In this document: positions 45,081-54,902 of the stretch, one piece after another
Layout: every line of letters begins with the position of its first letter
Position numbering within the stretch: position 1 is the stretch's first letter
Origin: an uncultured Ectothiorhodospiraceae bacterium
Lineage (GTDB): Bacteria > Pseudomonadota > Gammaproteobacteria > UBA6429 > Thiohalophilaceae
Direction: 5' to 3'
Assembly: GCA_947260005.1 (NCBI GenBank)
Contig: CAMYOL010000007.1
Span: 361,574-425,573 of the forward strand
Length of the DNA: 64,000 nt
Notes under the pieces: model-generated
Told to the model about the DNA's origin: nothing
What the model saw: the letters and a program-made list of their open reading frames with translations, nothing else
Database searches by the model: none
Program-made: the position numbers and the translations under genes

Positions 45081-45227
45081 ACTGACCCTGTGTCATTTTC
45101 TTTATTACGATTTGATAACAACTTTGCCCCCAGGCTAAGAACAGGCTTAGCACTCGGCCGGCAGCGAAATTGATAGTCTTATGATAAGATCATTTTACCG
45201 CAGACTACGATATGACACACAAATAAG

Positions 45228-45704
45228 ATGAGCAAACTAACCCACTTTAATCAACATGGTGATGCCCATATGGTCGATATCGCGGCCAAGGATCCCAGTC
45301 ATCGGCGTGCCATCGCTCAGGGAACGATTCAAATGCACGCAGATACACTGGCCATGATACAGGCCGGCGAACACAAGAAAGGGGATGTTTTAGGAATTGC
45401 CCGTCTCGCCGGTATTATGGCCGCTAAAAAGACCTCAGATCTGATCCCGCTCTGCCACCCACTGATGCTATCGCATGTCCAGGTCGATTTTGAGCTCAAC
45501 CCGGATAAGAGCAGCATTACCTGCTTTGCTACCGTGGAGACCGATGGCAAGACCGGCGTCGAAATGGAAGCCCTGGCTGCCGTACAAATTGGGCTGCTGA
45601 CGATCTATGACATGTGCAAGGCCGTCGATCGCGGCATGCAGATGCATGATATTCAGCTCAATGAGAAAAAAGGTGGCAAATCAGGAACATGGTTGCGTAA
45701 ATAA
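45228..45704 (+). CDS. moaC: Cyclic pyranopterin monophosphate synthase
   Basis: A 158-residue MoaC acting after MoaA in molybdenum cofactor synthesis. Motifs: [64 protein letters not shown] and [10 protein letters not shown]. Active-site Lys and His residues are present. MoaA and MoaB are not in the window. Confidence 0.96.
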   Translation: MSKLTHFNQHGDAHMVDIAAKDPSHRRAIAQGTIQMHADTLAMIQAGEHKKGDVLGIARLAGIMAAKKTSDLIPLCHPLMLSHVQVDFELNPDKSSITCFATVETDGKTGVEMEALAAVQIGLLTIYDMCKAVDRGMQMHDIQLNEKKGGKSGTWLRK

Positions 45705-45796
45705 CAACCATACCTCTTAATTATTAGGGAAAATAGCTTAATACACCGGTCTAAAAGCCGATATAGGTTATACGATTCACTATCTATATTCTGCTT

Positions 45797-46825
45797 ATGT
45801 CTATACGATTTCCCCAAATTTACTATTTTGTCTTAACTGGTTTACTGATCATCGGTCAGCCACTCATCGCGATTGCCAGTGACGACTGGGTGCTGGAAAA
45901 ACGCTTTAAAGAACAAGTCGCTGAAGCCAATAGCGGTGACACTTCCGCCATGTATGAGGTCGGTCGCATGTATGAACGAGGACGCGGCATTGATGAGGAC
46001 GTGGCAATGGCAATGGATTGGTATCACAAAGCGGCTAAGGGAGGCTCCAGTTCTGCTCACACGCGCTTAGGCATGATCTACTTTACTGGGCACGGTGCGG
46101 CACAGGATTACCTCAAAGCAAAAACACATCTGGCTATCGGAGCAAAGAATAATATCCCCGCTGCCCAGTATTATCTCGCGATGATGTATGAGAAAGGCCA
46201 TGCGGTACAACAGAATGACTCAACCGCATTAACCCTCTATAAAAAATCTGCCGCCGGAGGTTATTATCAGGCCAACTCACGCATCGCAAAAATACAAAAG
46301 TCCGCAACAAAAGCCAAAACGGTCAGACTTCCTGCCCCACCTGTCGCAGCAAAACCTTCGACTAAAAAACTTGCCAGCGGATTGGTGGAATCCGTGATGC
46401 GAGGCGACTGGCAACGAAATGGTAAACCGGCTGGTTACCTACCTTCTGCAGGAACCAAATGTAAAAAAGATGGACGTAAACGTTATAAATGCCGCTCACA
46501 AATGTATTCACGCAAATCGGATGACACTATCATCACCTATGTGACGATGGCCACATTGACCGGCTTCAGCAAAAAAGACAAATTTGATGTGACCTATCAG
46601 CACAATATACTGCGATTTCAAAAAGATACCCCTCAAGAGGCCAGTCAGGAAGAAGATGATGGTGAAGACTATTCTATAGCGACGACCCAGTCACACGGGA
46701 CTCTGAAGCTGGGTGCTCAACGGAAAAAACATAAACTTAACTGCGTCCTAAAAGAAGAACGGACATTGGAATGCATCAAGAACCGAACTCAAAAGATTGA
46801 GTTTAACGACCGTAGTGGCAGCTAG
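45797..46825 (+). CDS. Exported Sel1-repeat protein with a novel C-terminal domain
   Basis: A 342-residue protein. A signal peptide (YFVLTGLLIIGQPLIAIA) is followed by three to four Sel1 repeats at about 45-165 (AMYEVGRMYERGRGIDEDVAMAMDWYHKAA and similar). From about 195 there is an unassigned beta-rich domain with spaced Cys (GTKCKKDGRKRYKCRS, NCVLKEERTLECIK). Sel1 repeats are protein-contact scaffolds. It is probably periplasmic and monocistronic. Confidence 0.82.
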   Translation: MSIRFPQIYYFVLTGLLIIGQPLIAIASDDWVLEKRFKEQVAEANSGDTSAMYEVGRMYERGRGIDEDVAMAMDWYHKAAKGGSSSAHTRLGMIYFTGHGAAQDYLKAKTHLAIGAKNNIPAAQYYLAMMYEKGHAVQQNDSTALTLYKKSAAGGYYQANSRIAKIQKSATKAKTVRLPAPPVAAKPSTKKLASGLVESVMRGDWQRNGKPAGYLPSAGTKCKKDGRKRYKCRSQMYSRKSDDTIITYVTMATLTGFSKKDKFDVTYQHNILRFQKDTPQEASQEEDDGEDYSIATTQSHGTLKLGAQRKKHKLNCVLKEERTLECIKNRTQKIEFNDRSGS

Positions 46826-46836
46826 ATTTAAGAAGC

Positions 46837-47097
46837 TTACGCTCGTCTGTGTTCAGTAGTAATAATAAACACGCGTTTACGTCGATCGGTTACTTTAACT
46901 CTGCGCCGGTCTTCCACAACCAACTTATGGTTTAAATCGTAAAAAGGTAACGGCGGCATTGGTATCCCAGAACGTCGATCGTTTCTGGAGCGACGTTCCA
47001 ACCCACTCTCAGGTGAGAGTAATATTTTTACCAAAGCAACAATGCCAATAAACAAGGCCACAGCAAGCAGTACTGGTAAATTAATAATTAAGTCCAT
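46837..47097 (-). CDS. Small membrane-anchored basic protein
   Basis: The ATG at 47097 is chosen because CAGGAG lies ten bases upstream and it starts the membrane helix directly (LIINLPVLLAVALFIGIVALV). The 86-residue product then has a cytoplasmic tail with RRSRNDRRSG and EDRRRVKVTDRRKR, repeats of the basic xDRRxG motif seen in many small proteobacterial membrane proteins of unknown role. It is convergent with the Sel1 gene. Confidence 0.65.
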   Translation of the reverse strand: MDLIINLPVLLAVALFIGIVALVKILLSPESGLERRSRNDRRSGIPMPPLPFYDLNHKLVVEDRRRVKVTDRRKRVFIITTEHRRA

Positions 47098-47243
47098 ATG
47101 CAGATAACTCCTGATCAGCTCGACAGGCAACACATTCATTTAGCGCTGTCTTACCCTAACATTAACAAGCATTAGAGACTTTTGGGGCGTCTGGCGTCAC
47201 ATTTTGCATTTATTAACACTTATATCTGCCCTAAAATACGGTC

Positions 47244-47915
47244 ATGGATCACATTTCGCCCCCAAAATCACCGCATGAACTGTTAGAACGTACGCATTCG
47301 ATAGCCGGGTTAACATTAGCAGAATTAGCTCACCGCCAACAACAAACCGTTCCGACTAATTTACTGCATGCAAAAGGCTGGGTTGGACAACTCATCGAAC
47401 AATCGTTGGGAGCCAGTGCAGGTTCTCGTGCAGAGCCCGATTTCGTTGAGCTTGGTATTGAACTGAAAACCATCCCATTAAATGCCAGCGGCCAACCCAA
47501 AGAAACCACCTATGTCTGCACCGTGCCACTCAATGAGGTGGCAACAAGTTGGGAAAACTCATGGATTCGTCAGAAATTAAACAGGGTGTTGTGGCTCCCC
47601 ATTGAAGCCGACCCTGATTTGTCTGTTAGTGAGCGTCGGATTGGTTCGGCAATATTAGCTGAATTAACACCTCAACAGGATCACTTGCTCAAGCAGGACT
47701 GGCTGGAACATATGGAACTCATCACCACCGGTCGCATTAATGAGATCAGCGCCCACCATGGCGCCTATTTACAGGTTAGGCCCAAGGCTGCCAATAACAA
47801 AGCGCTTCGTAACACCACCGATGAGGAAGGTCAGTCAGTACAAACACTGCCGAGAGGTTTTTATCTACGTACTAATTTCACGATCGAAATTTTAAAACAA
47901 CAATATGCCTTGTAA
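47244..47915 (+). CDS. mutH: DNA mismatch repair endonuclease MutH
   Basis: A 223-residue MutH. The catalytic D...ExK is in AEPDFVELGIELKTIPL, preceded by HAKGWVGQLIEQSLGASAGS and followed by KETTYVCTVPL. It nicks the unmethylated strand at hemimethylated GATC after MutS/MutL signalling. Its presence restricts the host to gamma-proteobacterial lineages with Dam methylation. Confidence 0.95.
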   Translation: MDHISPPKSPHELLERTHSIAGLTLAELAHRQQQTVPTNLLHAKGWVGQLIEQSLGASAGSRAEPDFVELGIELKTIPLNASGQPKETTYVCTVPLNEVATSWENSWIRQKLNRVLWLPIEADPDLSVSERRIGSAILAELTPQQDHLLKQDWLEHMELITTGRINEISAHHGAYLQVRPKAANNKALRNTTDEEGQSVQTLPRGFYLRTNFTIEILKQQYAL

Positions 47916-47918
47916 TGA

Positions 47919-49415
47919 TTAACCTGGCTCAGGATGTAGCTCATCCAGACCGATCGATAACCCACTATCGGTCATGATGCGGGCATGAAATCGTTTTAAT
48001 TGCCGTGGCTCAGACACGCCGCAGGAGTGGGCAATGATGCCAACTTCATGCTCCATATTTTGTTGATAATTCATTACCCGTACCGCCTTATGTCGAGGGT
48101 TTAAGCCTTTTTGCAAACGTGGATTATGTGTAGTAATACCGGTTGGGCAAGTATCTTTATGACAATGCATGGCTTGAATACAACCAAGTGAAAACATAAA
48201 TCCACGCGCCGAGGTAATAAAATCCGCCCCCATACAGAGAGCCCAGGCAACGTCCGTCGGCGTAATTAATTTACCGGAACAAATTACTTTAACGTATTCA
48301 CGAAGACCATGCTTTATTAAGACATCGATGACTCGTGGCAAACTTTCCTTAATCGGTAAACCAACATCATCCATTAATGCGACAGGAGCCGCCCCGGTAC
48401 CACCATCAGCGCTATCGACCGTTATAAAATCAGGTGCTGATTCAACGCCACGTTGCTTAATCGATTCACATAAATTATCTAACCAACCATACGCTCCAAT
48501 CACCGATTTAAATCCAACCGGCTTGCCGGTGACTTCGCGGATATGACTGATCATATCCAGTAACTCATTAACTGAATTAATATCTGGATGTCGATTTGGA
48601 CTAATGGAAGCCTGTTGTGGTGGGATCCCTCTTATTTGTGCAATTTCATCGGTTACTTTAAGCGCAGGTAAAATCCCTCCCTTACCGGGTTTCGCGCCCT
48701 GGCTTAATTTTATCTCGAACATCTTTACCTGTTCATGGGTCGCAACCGCTTTTAATTTCTCATCATCCAGATGGCCGTCTTTGTTTCTTACTCCGTATTT
48801 AGCTGTACCGATTTGAAAAACCAGATCGGCTCCCCCCTCAAGATGATACGGAGAGATACCTCCCTCACCGGTATTCATCCAACAACCTGATTTTGCAGCG
48901 CCCATCGACAGGGCGCGTACAGCGGGTCGGGATAATGCGCCAAAACTCATTCCGGATATATGAAATAATTTATTGGTCGTATAAGGACTACGACATCGGG
49001 GTCCGAGTGTCACCGCACAGGCAGGTGCCGCATCGACTTCAAGTGTTGGAAACGGACAGTTAACAAACATAACCGTTCCCGTTGGACGCAAATCTCGAGT
49101 TGAACCAAAAGCGGCATTGTTATTTATATTCTTTGCCGCACGATAGGCCCAGTTTCGTTGCGAACGATTAAAGGGTAGCTCTTCACGATCCATCGCAAAA
49201 AAATATTGTCGAAAAAATTTACCAAGCGTTTCAAATAAATAACGAAAATGCCCAATAACCGGATAGTTGCGTCTAATTGCCTGTTTAGATTGACTGACAT
49301 CAATAATGAATAAAACTATTACCGCTAAGACACCTAAACCGACCATAAAAATAAAGACGGTCGACATGAGATCAAGACTGGCTGTTAAAAACTTAGAAAA
49401 CTCTGACTCAAACAT
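47919..49415 (-). CDS. FMN-binding glutamate-synthase-like protein (membrane-anchored)
   Basis: A 498-residue protein. One N-terminal membrane helix (VFIFMVGLGVLAVIVLFII) precedes a GltB-type FMN barrel: HISGMSFGALSRPAVRALSMGA, GEGGISPYH, KLSQGAKPGKGGILP, SADGGTGAAPVALMDDVG and the Fe-S Cys cluster around CIQAMHCHKDTCPTGITTHN. It lacks the amidotransferase domain, so the ammonia-type or another reaction is possible. The ribosome site is GGAGGTG. Confidence 0.9.
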   Translation of the reverse strand: MFESEFSKFLTASLDLMSTVFIFMVGLGVLAVIVLFIIDVSQSKQAIRRNYPVIGHFRYLFETLGKFFRQYFFAMDREELPFNRSQRNWAYRAAKNINNNAAFGSTRDLRPTGTVMFVNCPFPTLEVDAAPACAVTLGPRCRSPYTTNKLFHISGMSFGALSRPAVRALSMGAAKSGCWMNTGEGGISPYHLEGGADLVFQIGTAKYGVRNKDGHLDDEKLKAVATHEQVKMFEIKLSQGAKPGKGGILPALKVTDEIAQIRGIPPQQASISPNRHPDINSVNELLDMISHIREVTGKPVGFKSVIGAYGWLDNLCESIKQRGVESAPDFITVDSADGGTGAAPVALMDDVGLPIKESLPRVIDVLIKHGLREYVKVICSGKLITPTDVAWALCMGADFITSARGFMFSLGCIQAMHCHKDTCPTGITTHNPRLQKGLNPRHKAVRVMNYQQNMEHEVGIIAHSCGVSEPRQLKRFHARIMTDSGLSIGLDELHPEPG

Positions 49416-49569
49416 CTACACCTCCTAGTGCCACATGTTTTTCCCTGTTTGGTTGCTAGCCAGTACCTTATTCGTAATTTTACAGGGCTGTTATTTTAGT
49501 CGCTAAACTCATCTTTAAGTTCCACCTACATCGCGTACAATAGCTTCTTTTATTCAGAATAGAATCACA

Positions 49570-50400
49570 ATGCCAGAATCCGAAGACAAACTAAAGAATC
49601 ATATTCGATCCATCTTTGACTGTGTTAGCCCTGGCTATGATAGCCCCGAGATGCGCTACTTTTCCTTTTCTGCTGATTACATGATGGGCCTGGCCAAACC
49701 CATTAGTGGCGAACGGGTATTAGATGTAGCGACAGGAACCGGTATGGTTGCCATCGCTGCCGCCCAGTATCTTGATCCGGAAGGTCGAGTACAGGCTATT
49801 GATATATCCGAGGGCATGCTTGGCAAGGCGAAGCAAAATGTCGATAAACATGCCCTCGAAAATATCGATATCCATAATATGGATGCTGAATCACTCGAGT
49901 TTCGCTCGAATGACTTTGATTTAATCACCTGTGGATTTGGCCTGTTTTTTCTGACCGATGCCAAAGCCGCTATAAAAAAATGGCATCGCGTTCTAAAACC
50001 AGGCGGTCGTGTTATTGTTTCCACTTTTCGCCAGTCTGCCTTTATGCCAATGGCAAAATGGTTTAGAGAATTAATCGAAGAGACCGGCGTTGATTTCCCT
50101 GATAGTAGCTGGCAACAGTTTAGTGATAACAAATCCTGTTTAGCTTTATTTGACAATGATTTATATCAAGATCAAAAAATAACAACTAAACAACACGGGA
50201 TTCACCTCAAGGACGCAAACGAATGGTGGAATATTATTATCAACAGTGGCTTACGCAGTTATCTGGATTTGCTGGATACTCAGCAACAAACTGAATTACG
50301 AACCAAGCATGCCCAACAATTGGAAGACTTAAAAACTGAAGATGGAATATGGCTTGACGTTGACGTAATTTATACCCAGGCAGTTAAGCCATCTAAATAA
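49570..50400 (+). CDS. Class I SAM-dependent methyltransferase (UbiE-like)
   Basis: A 276-residue methyltransferase. SAM motif I is VLDVATGTGMVAIAAAQ, followed by VQAIDISEGMLGKAK, DLITCGFGLFFL and LKPGGRVIVSTFR, as in UbiE/COQ5-like enzymes. The substrate is unknown, and the C-terminal 90 residues are unlike UbiE. Its stop is followed directly by palindromic element 4. Confidence 0.88.
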   Translation: MPESEDKLKNHIRSIFDCVSPGYDSPEMRYFSFSADYMMGLAKPISGERVLDVATGTGMVAIAAAQYLDPEGRVQAIDISEGMLGKAKQNVDKHALENIDIHNMDAESLEFRSNDFDLITCGFGLFFLTDAKAAIKKWHRVLKPGGRVIVSTFRQSAFMPMAKWFRELIEETGVDFPDSSWQQFSDNKSCLALFDNDLYQDQKITTKQHGIHLKDANEWWNIIINSGLRSYLDLLDTQQQTELRTKHAQQLEDLKTEDGIWLDVDVIYTQAVKPSK

Positions 50401-50482
50401 ATAGGGGTCAGAGACGTATTTTTGCTCGAAATTAAATGATTCCAAAAATACGTCTCTGACCCCTATTTACTGACCCCTATTT
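50401..50482. repeat. GGGGTCAGAGACG palindromic element, copy 4
   Basis: Arms of about 20 bases (GGGGTCAGAGACGTATTTTT and complement) with a short A+T-rich loop, then a partial third arm (TGACCCCTATTT). The third arm supplies the TAG stop of the convergent lipoprotein gene. Confidence 0.88.
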
Positions 50483-50959
50483 ATTATTTTGTGGGGTGAT
50501 TTCGAGTTTCATCAAACCATTAACAGCTTGTTCCATTTGTTCATGCGTAAGGTAACTACCGGAATTATCATCCCAGTTGCCACACGTGATCTCGAAAAGT
50601 GGTACCGATGCAGATGAGGTGAGGCGCATTGTCGTTTTAAAGCTGGTTTGCATTTCGTTGATTGGATCGTTCGCAAAGACTACTCGATTTATTTCATAGC
50701 TGCCTGCGGTTATTGTACGAAAAGCATCGACTTTATCTTGCATGACCAAATGACACCAGGGTTTGTATTGATCGGCACTGATCCGGGCAACAGGTTTACC
50801 ATATTGAAAAGTGATACCGGTCTTATTAGGGGGTACTTCAATTTTTCCAATCACAACCCATTTTGAGCCGACAAGATTGCTCTTAACCGCGCAGGCTGAC
50901 AAAGTCCCTGTTAGAAATACAACAAGAACAAGTTTAATAGATACAAAACGTCGATAGCT
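50477..50959 (-). CDS. Lipoprotein of unknown function
   Basis: A 160-residue lipoprotein from the ATG at 50959 (CAGGTAG upstream). The signal ends in a lipobox LSAC. The mature part (WVVIGKIEVPPNKTGITFQYGK, WCHLVMQDK, AGSYEINRVVFANDPINEMQTSFKTTMRL) is a beta-rich domain, and the late ITCGNWDDNSGSYLTHEQMEQA with its Cys is unrecognised. The stop codon lies within the neighbouring palindromic repeat. Confidence 0.72.
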   Translation of the reverse strand, partial: SYRRFVSIKLVLVVFLTGTLSACAVKSNLVGSKWVVIGKIEVPPNKTGITFQYGKPVARISADQYKPWCHLVMQDKVDAFRTITAGSYEINRVVFANDPINEMQTSFKTTMRLTSSASVPLFEITCGNWDDNSGSYLTHEQMEQAVNGLMKLEITPQNNK

Positions 50960-51027
50960 CATTTTTCTACCTGTACAATCGATTGTTGCGTATAATTTTA
51001 GTATATTCTCCAACTCATAATTAGTAA

Positions 51028-51311
<284 letters not shown>

Positions 51312-51454
51312 TCATTCAGACAAACGATACCTTGTTCAAAAACACTGTAAATCTACGATAATCTTTTAGACGTTCCCAATCACAGGGCCTCAAGTATTGT
51401 CTATAATTTATACCGAGAGTGATTCCATCAATTTTAAACGACAGGAATACAACT

Positions 51455-51940
51455 ATGCCAAAAATCAAATCATTATCGTCTATCCATGACGAATCGAATC
51501 CCGATATTAACCGCCGTAATATGTTACTTGGTGTTGGCGCTATTGCATCCATGGCCTATACAGGTAGTGCGATATCAGCCATGCCCGGCCATGATCACAG
51601 TAAACATTCAGCACAACTTCCTGATGTATTAGATGCCGTCAATCATTGCCTGGATAAAGGCCAGCGCTGTAAAGCCCATTGTATGGTTTCCTTCAAAGAA
51701 GGTGATATAAAAATGGCTGAATGTGCGGCAAAAGTTCATGAGATGCACACTGTCTGTGATGCATTTTCTTATCTGCTAGCATCAAACTCTAAATATGTAA
51801 AAGCCTATGCAAGCATTTGTGAACAAGTATGTAAAGACTGTGAAAAAGAATGCCTGAAACATAAAAAACACATCGAGTGCAAAGCGTGTGCCGAGGCCTG
51901 TTCAGGTCTGATAGATCTAATAAAGCTACGTCTTAGTTGA
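51455..51940 (+). CDS. Tat-exported Cys-rich four-helix protein, copper-storage (Csp1-like)
   Basis: The ATG at 51455 has ACAGGAA upstream. The 161-residue protein begins with a twin-arginine signal (NRRNMLLGVGAIASMAY). The mature part has a short His-rich segment (GHDHSKHS) and four helices with about 12 Cys, spaced as CxxxC and CxxC along the helices (HCLDKGQRCKAHC, CEQVCKDCEKEC, CKACAEAC). This matches the copper-storage Csp family, where Cys inside a four-helix bundle bind many Cu(I). Tat export fits Csp1. Intact and probably expressed, it sits between damaged genes. Confidence 0.85.
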   Translation: MPKIKSLSSIHDESNPDINRRNMLLGVGAIASMAYTGSAISAMPGHDHSKHSAQLPDVLDAVNHCLDKGQRCKAHCMVSFKEGDIKMAECAAKVHEMHTVCDAFSYLLASNSKYVKAYASICEQVCKDCEKECLKHKKHIECKACAEACSGLIDLIKLRLS

Positions 51941-51977
51941 AGCAGTTATCACTTCCTTGCATCTAAATAAAAAACCC

Positions 51978-52004
51978 AATTCCCGTTTCGGCGGAATTTT
52001 TTAT
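51978..52004 (+). terminator. Terminator after the Csp-like gene
   Basis: AATTCC/GGAATT stem with a small internal loop, followed by TTTTTTAT, about 40 bases after the stop. Confidence 0.7.
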
Positions 52005-52101
52005 ATTTAGACAATAACCACCAACTCCGATTATAGACTTGACCAATTCACTACTGAATCAGTATTCATCTTGCCGTACTAAAGACGATTAGCAAAAAAT
52101 A

Positions 52102-53189
52102 TCAGGGTGATGGATTCGGATGTTGAACATGAATCTGTTCGATACCATCCATCACTTCATCATTTAGAGTTAATTCAGTACTCGCAATATTATTTTTTAA
52201 TTGTTCCATGCTCGTCGCACCGATAATGTTGCTGGTCAGGAAGGGCCGGCTGTTTATATAGGCTAACGCCATTTGTGATGGATCGAGTCCATGTTGTTTT
52301 GCGAGCTGTACATATTGTTCCGTGGCTCGAGTCCATGTTGTTTTGCGAGCTGTACATATTGTTCCGTGGCTAAAATCGCCTGTTCATTCATATAGCGATC
52401 ATAATCAGGCCATTTACTTATGCGTGCTCCAACAGGTTTTTGATCGTTTAAATACTTACCTGAGAGCACACCAAAACCCAGCGGAGAATAGGCAAGCAGA
52501 CCGGTTTGTTCACGAATCGCAACCTCAGCCAGTCCAACTTCAAAACTTCGGTTTAACAGAGAATATGGATTTTGCACGCTGACCACCCGCGGCCATTGCT
52601 TATCTTCACTTGTCTTTAAAAACGACATCACACCCCAGGGGGTTTCATTAGACAAACCAATGTGACGAACCTTACCGGTACTCACTATATCGTTTAACAC
52701 TTCAAGGGTTTCTTCTATCGAAATCGAATGGTCATCCGGATCATGGGTGTAACCGAGGTGGCCAAAGAAATTGGTTGACCGATCCGGCCAATGAAGTTGA
52801 TATAAATCCAGATAATCTGTTTGTAGTCGTGTAAGACTATCGTTTAAAGCAGCTTCAATGTTTTTTCTATCCAGCCGGGATTGACCATTTCTGATATGCG
52901 GTAACCATTCTTCACCGGGACCCGCCACCTTTGACGCCAGCACGATGTCATTTCGTTTACCCGTTTTAGCTAGCCAATGACCAATTATCTGTTCGGTCTT
53001 GCCATAGGTTTCCACTTTAGGGGGAATGGCATACAGTTCAGCCGTATCAAAAAAATTTACCCCATGCTCGATCGCATAATCCATTTGTGCAAAGGCTTCA
53101 TCCTGGGTATTTTGTTCACCCCAGGTCATGGTGCCAAGACAGATAATACTAACCTCGATATCTGTTTTACCTAGTTTTCTATATTCCAT
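52102..53189 (-). pseudogene. Aldo/keto reductase gene broken by a 44-bp tandem duplication
   Basis: Residues 1-290 are a Tas-like aldo/keto reductase: LGKTDIEVSIICLGTMTWGEQN, FFDTAELYA (catalytic D, Y), LASKVAG, LYQLHWPD and SVQNPYSLLNR. The reading frame is lost in the second copy of a 44-bp tandem duplication (52284-52371), giving a short false tail and a stop at 52263. If one copy is removed, the frame continues as QMALAYINSRPFLTSNIIGATS, the normal C-terminus, to a stop at 52102. The gene is 27 bases downstream of the damaged amidohydrolase gene. Confidence 0.9.
52284..52371. repeat. Perfect 44-bp tandem duplication
   Basis: Copies 52284-52327 and 52328-52371 are identical (each from CGAGTCCATG to TCCGTGGCT). 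Forty-four is not a multiple of three, so it shifts the reading frame of the aldo/keto reductase. The absence of drift implies a recent event. Confidence 0.95.
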
Positions 53190-53216
53190 TTTGAACCACT
53201 ATCCTTATAGCTAGTT

Positions 53217-54063
53217 TTATTCATCCAACTCGATCTTAAAAAAACTCAACGCATTTTTTAGTCTAACTTTTTCTTCAACCTCGTCAGGTAATTCCTTAAG
53301 CCATTTACGATGAAACGTTATAAATTTAGTATAATGTTTCCATCCTTCATCTGCTTCATACCAGCGATTAACCTGATGAGCATTCCAGACCGGATCCGTA
53401 CCAACCATGAATCTATCTGGATGACGAATAATAATGTCATGCCAGCCTTTTCTTAGTTTGCCAGCATCATCCAGTAAACCGCCGTAATGGTTTGGATCTC
53501 GTGCGGATAATTCTATCCAGACATTGTTACATTCTTTTAAGATGCCCGCTGAATGGTCTGGCCCTAACACTCCACCGGCATGAGCCCATAAAAACCGAAC
53601 CTTTGGATGTTGTTTACACACGCACATCGTATTCAGCCGCCAAAGATAACAGGCCTTGCAGGACAGGATTGTCTCGCCGCGGACCAAGCCCCGAAATAAC
53701 ATGCAATTCCCCAATCCCTTTATAAAGACCTTTTTGTAAACCATCGCGAGCCTGTTTTAGCACCTTGGTATCGTAGTACCAGTTATTACGGCTATGGCCG
53801 GTGATATAGGGTGAAAAAAAGGGGATGATTGTCTTCGGACTCAGTTTGCTTAACTTCAAGGCGTTCGCGGATGGGACACTAAATACCACCCCAAAGACGA
53901 CGTTGTGTTTGGTTAATATCTCGAGTGCTTCTTCAGCAGAAATTAACTCTTCCTGATCCCAGTTAAAATGCAGATGCACATCCGCAAAGGGTTCATCCGC
54001 CACACATATATTCGAAACCGAAAAAATGGCGAGTAAAAAGTAGGTGTATCGAATTATATGCAT
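53217..54063 (-). pseudogene. Exported amidohydrolase (TIM-barrel) with internal deletion and frameshift
   Basis: The ATG at 54063 (GAGG upstream) opens a signal peptide and an amidohydrolase: VHLHFNWDQ (metal HxH), IGELHVIS. The frame stops at 53614 after AAEYDVRV. The neighbouring frame resumes at once with CKQHPKVRFLWAHAGG (metal His), IELSARDP and FMVGTDPVWN (catalytic Asp) and runs to 53217. In related proteins about 20-25 residues lie between these parts, so a deletion not divisible by three is inferred. The product is probably inactive. Confidence 0.78.
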
Positions 54064-54165
54064 TATCGGCCTCATCTATCTTTATAATAATCGACTTTTA
54101 CATCTTGTCGACTCTATGACCAAACTATTAGAATACGCCCCCCTATTCAAGAGTGTGTTATTAAA

Positions 54166-54870
54166 ATGTCGAATAATGATGAAACCCGCCCTGGCGTTGC
54201 CATTGATCAAGCCTTTAATGTTCTGGAAAATGAAGACACTCAGGCCCTGCTAAATTCACAGCTGGAACAATTGGCCCAGATGACCGATTCAACTCCGGCA
54301 GAAGATCGCCATACACTTGAACTTGATGTCGCCTCAAGTCAATTAGCCCTGGAAAATAAAAATGAAGCCTGGGATCTGGCCAAAAGCTGTTTTGAAAAAT
54401 TTATTGAATTGTCACTATGGCAAAAGGCCGTCGAGGCCTGCGATGTAATGTTCCAATGCGAAACGGATGATTCAATCATTGCATTAGCCAATGGTGTTTG
54501 GTTAGCCGTCACCTTCCCCATCAGTCCTGAGACCAGCGTGGCGATGTTACAACATATTATCGATGAAACCCCAGATAACTCTGACGGTGCCGCGGTCGCC
54601 GCGATAACCGCACATTATCTTGCCGATATACGTTGCGAGGGTGAAAAAGCCGAAAGCTTAAAATTCCTGGCCACACAAATGATCGCCCAGGTTGCCAAAC
54701 GACATTCACAAGTTAATGATCAGGAAATGCTGGAATTCTGGATCGAACGTATGGAGCTCAAAGACCCGGCGGTCTTTTTACCCAAGCTTGCCAAGGTACT
54801 GGATATCATTATTAATGACAAATGGTGGTATGATCGTGACAAACTACGCCAACTCATACCTGATAATTGA
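54166..54870 (+). CDS. Helical cytoplasmic protein of unknown function
   Basis: A 234-residue, acidic, mostly helical protein with TPR-like pacing (ALENKNEAWDLAKSCFEKFIELSLWQKAVEACDVMF). No known domain can be named. It lies 33 bases before the DUF502 gene on the same strand, probably in one operon. Confidence 0.72.
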   Translation: MSNNDETRPGVAIDQAFNVLENEDTQALLNSQLEQLAQMTDSTPAEDRHTLELDVASSQLALENKNEAWDLAKSCFEKFIELSLWQKAVEACDVMFQCETDDSIIALANGVWLAVTFPISPETSVAMLQHIIDETPDNSDGAAVAAITAHYLADIRCEGEKAESLKFLATQMIAQVAKRHSQVNDQEMLEFWIERMELKDPAVFLPKLAKVLDIIINDKWWYDRDKLRQLIPDN

Positions 54871-54902
54871 TAGCGGGTAACGGATCTTAGAAATATAATT
54901 CC

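Noticed and set aside
45081-45227. Possible molybdenum-cofactor riboswitch before moaC
   Set aside because: Only a 5-bp CTAAG/CTTAG stem was found; conserved Moco-RNA helices could not be traced. A covariance-model search would be needed.
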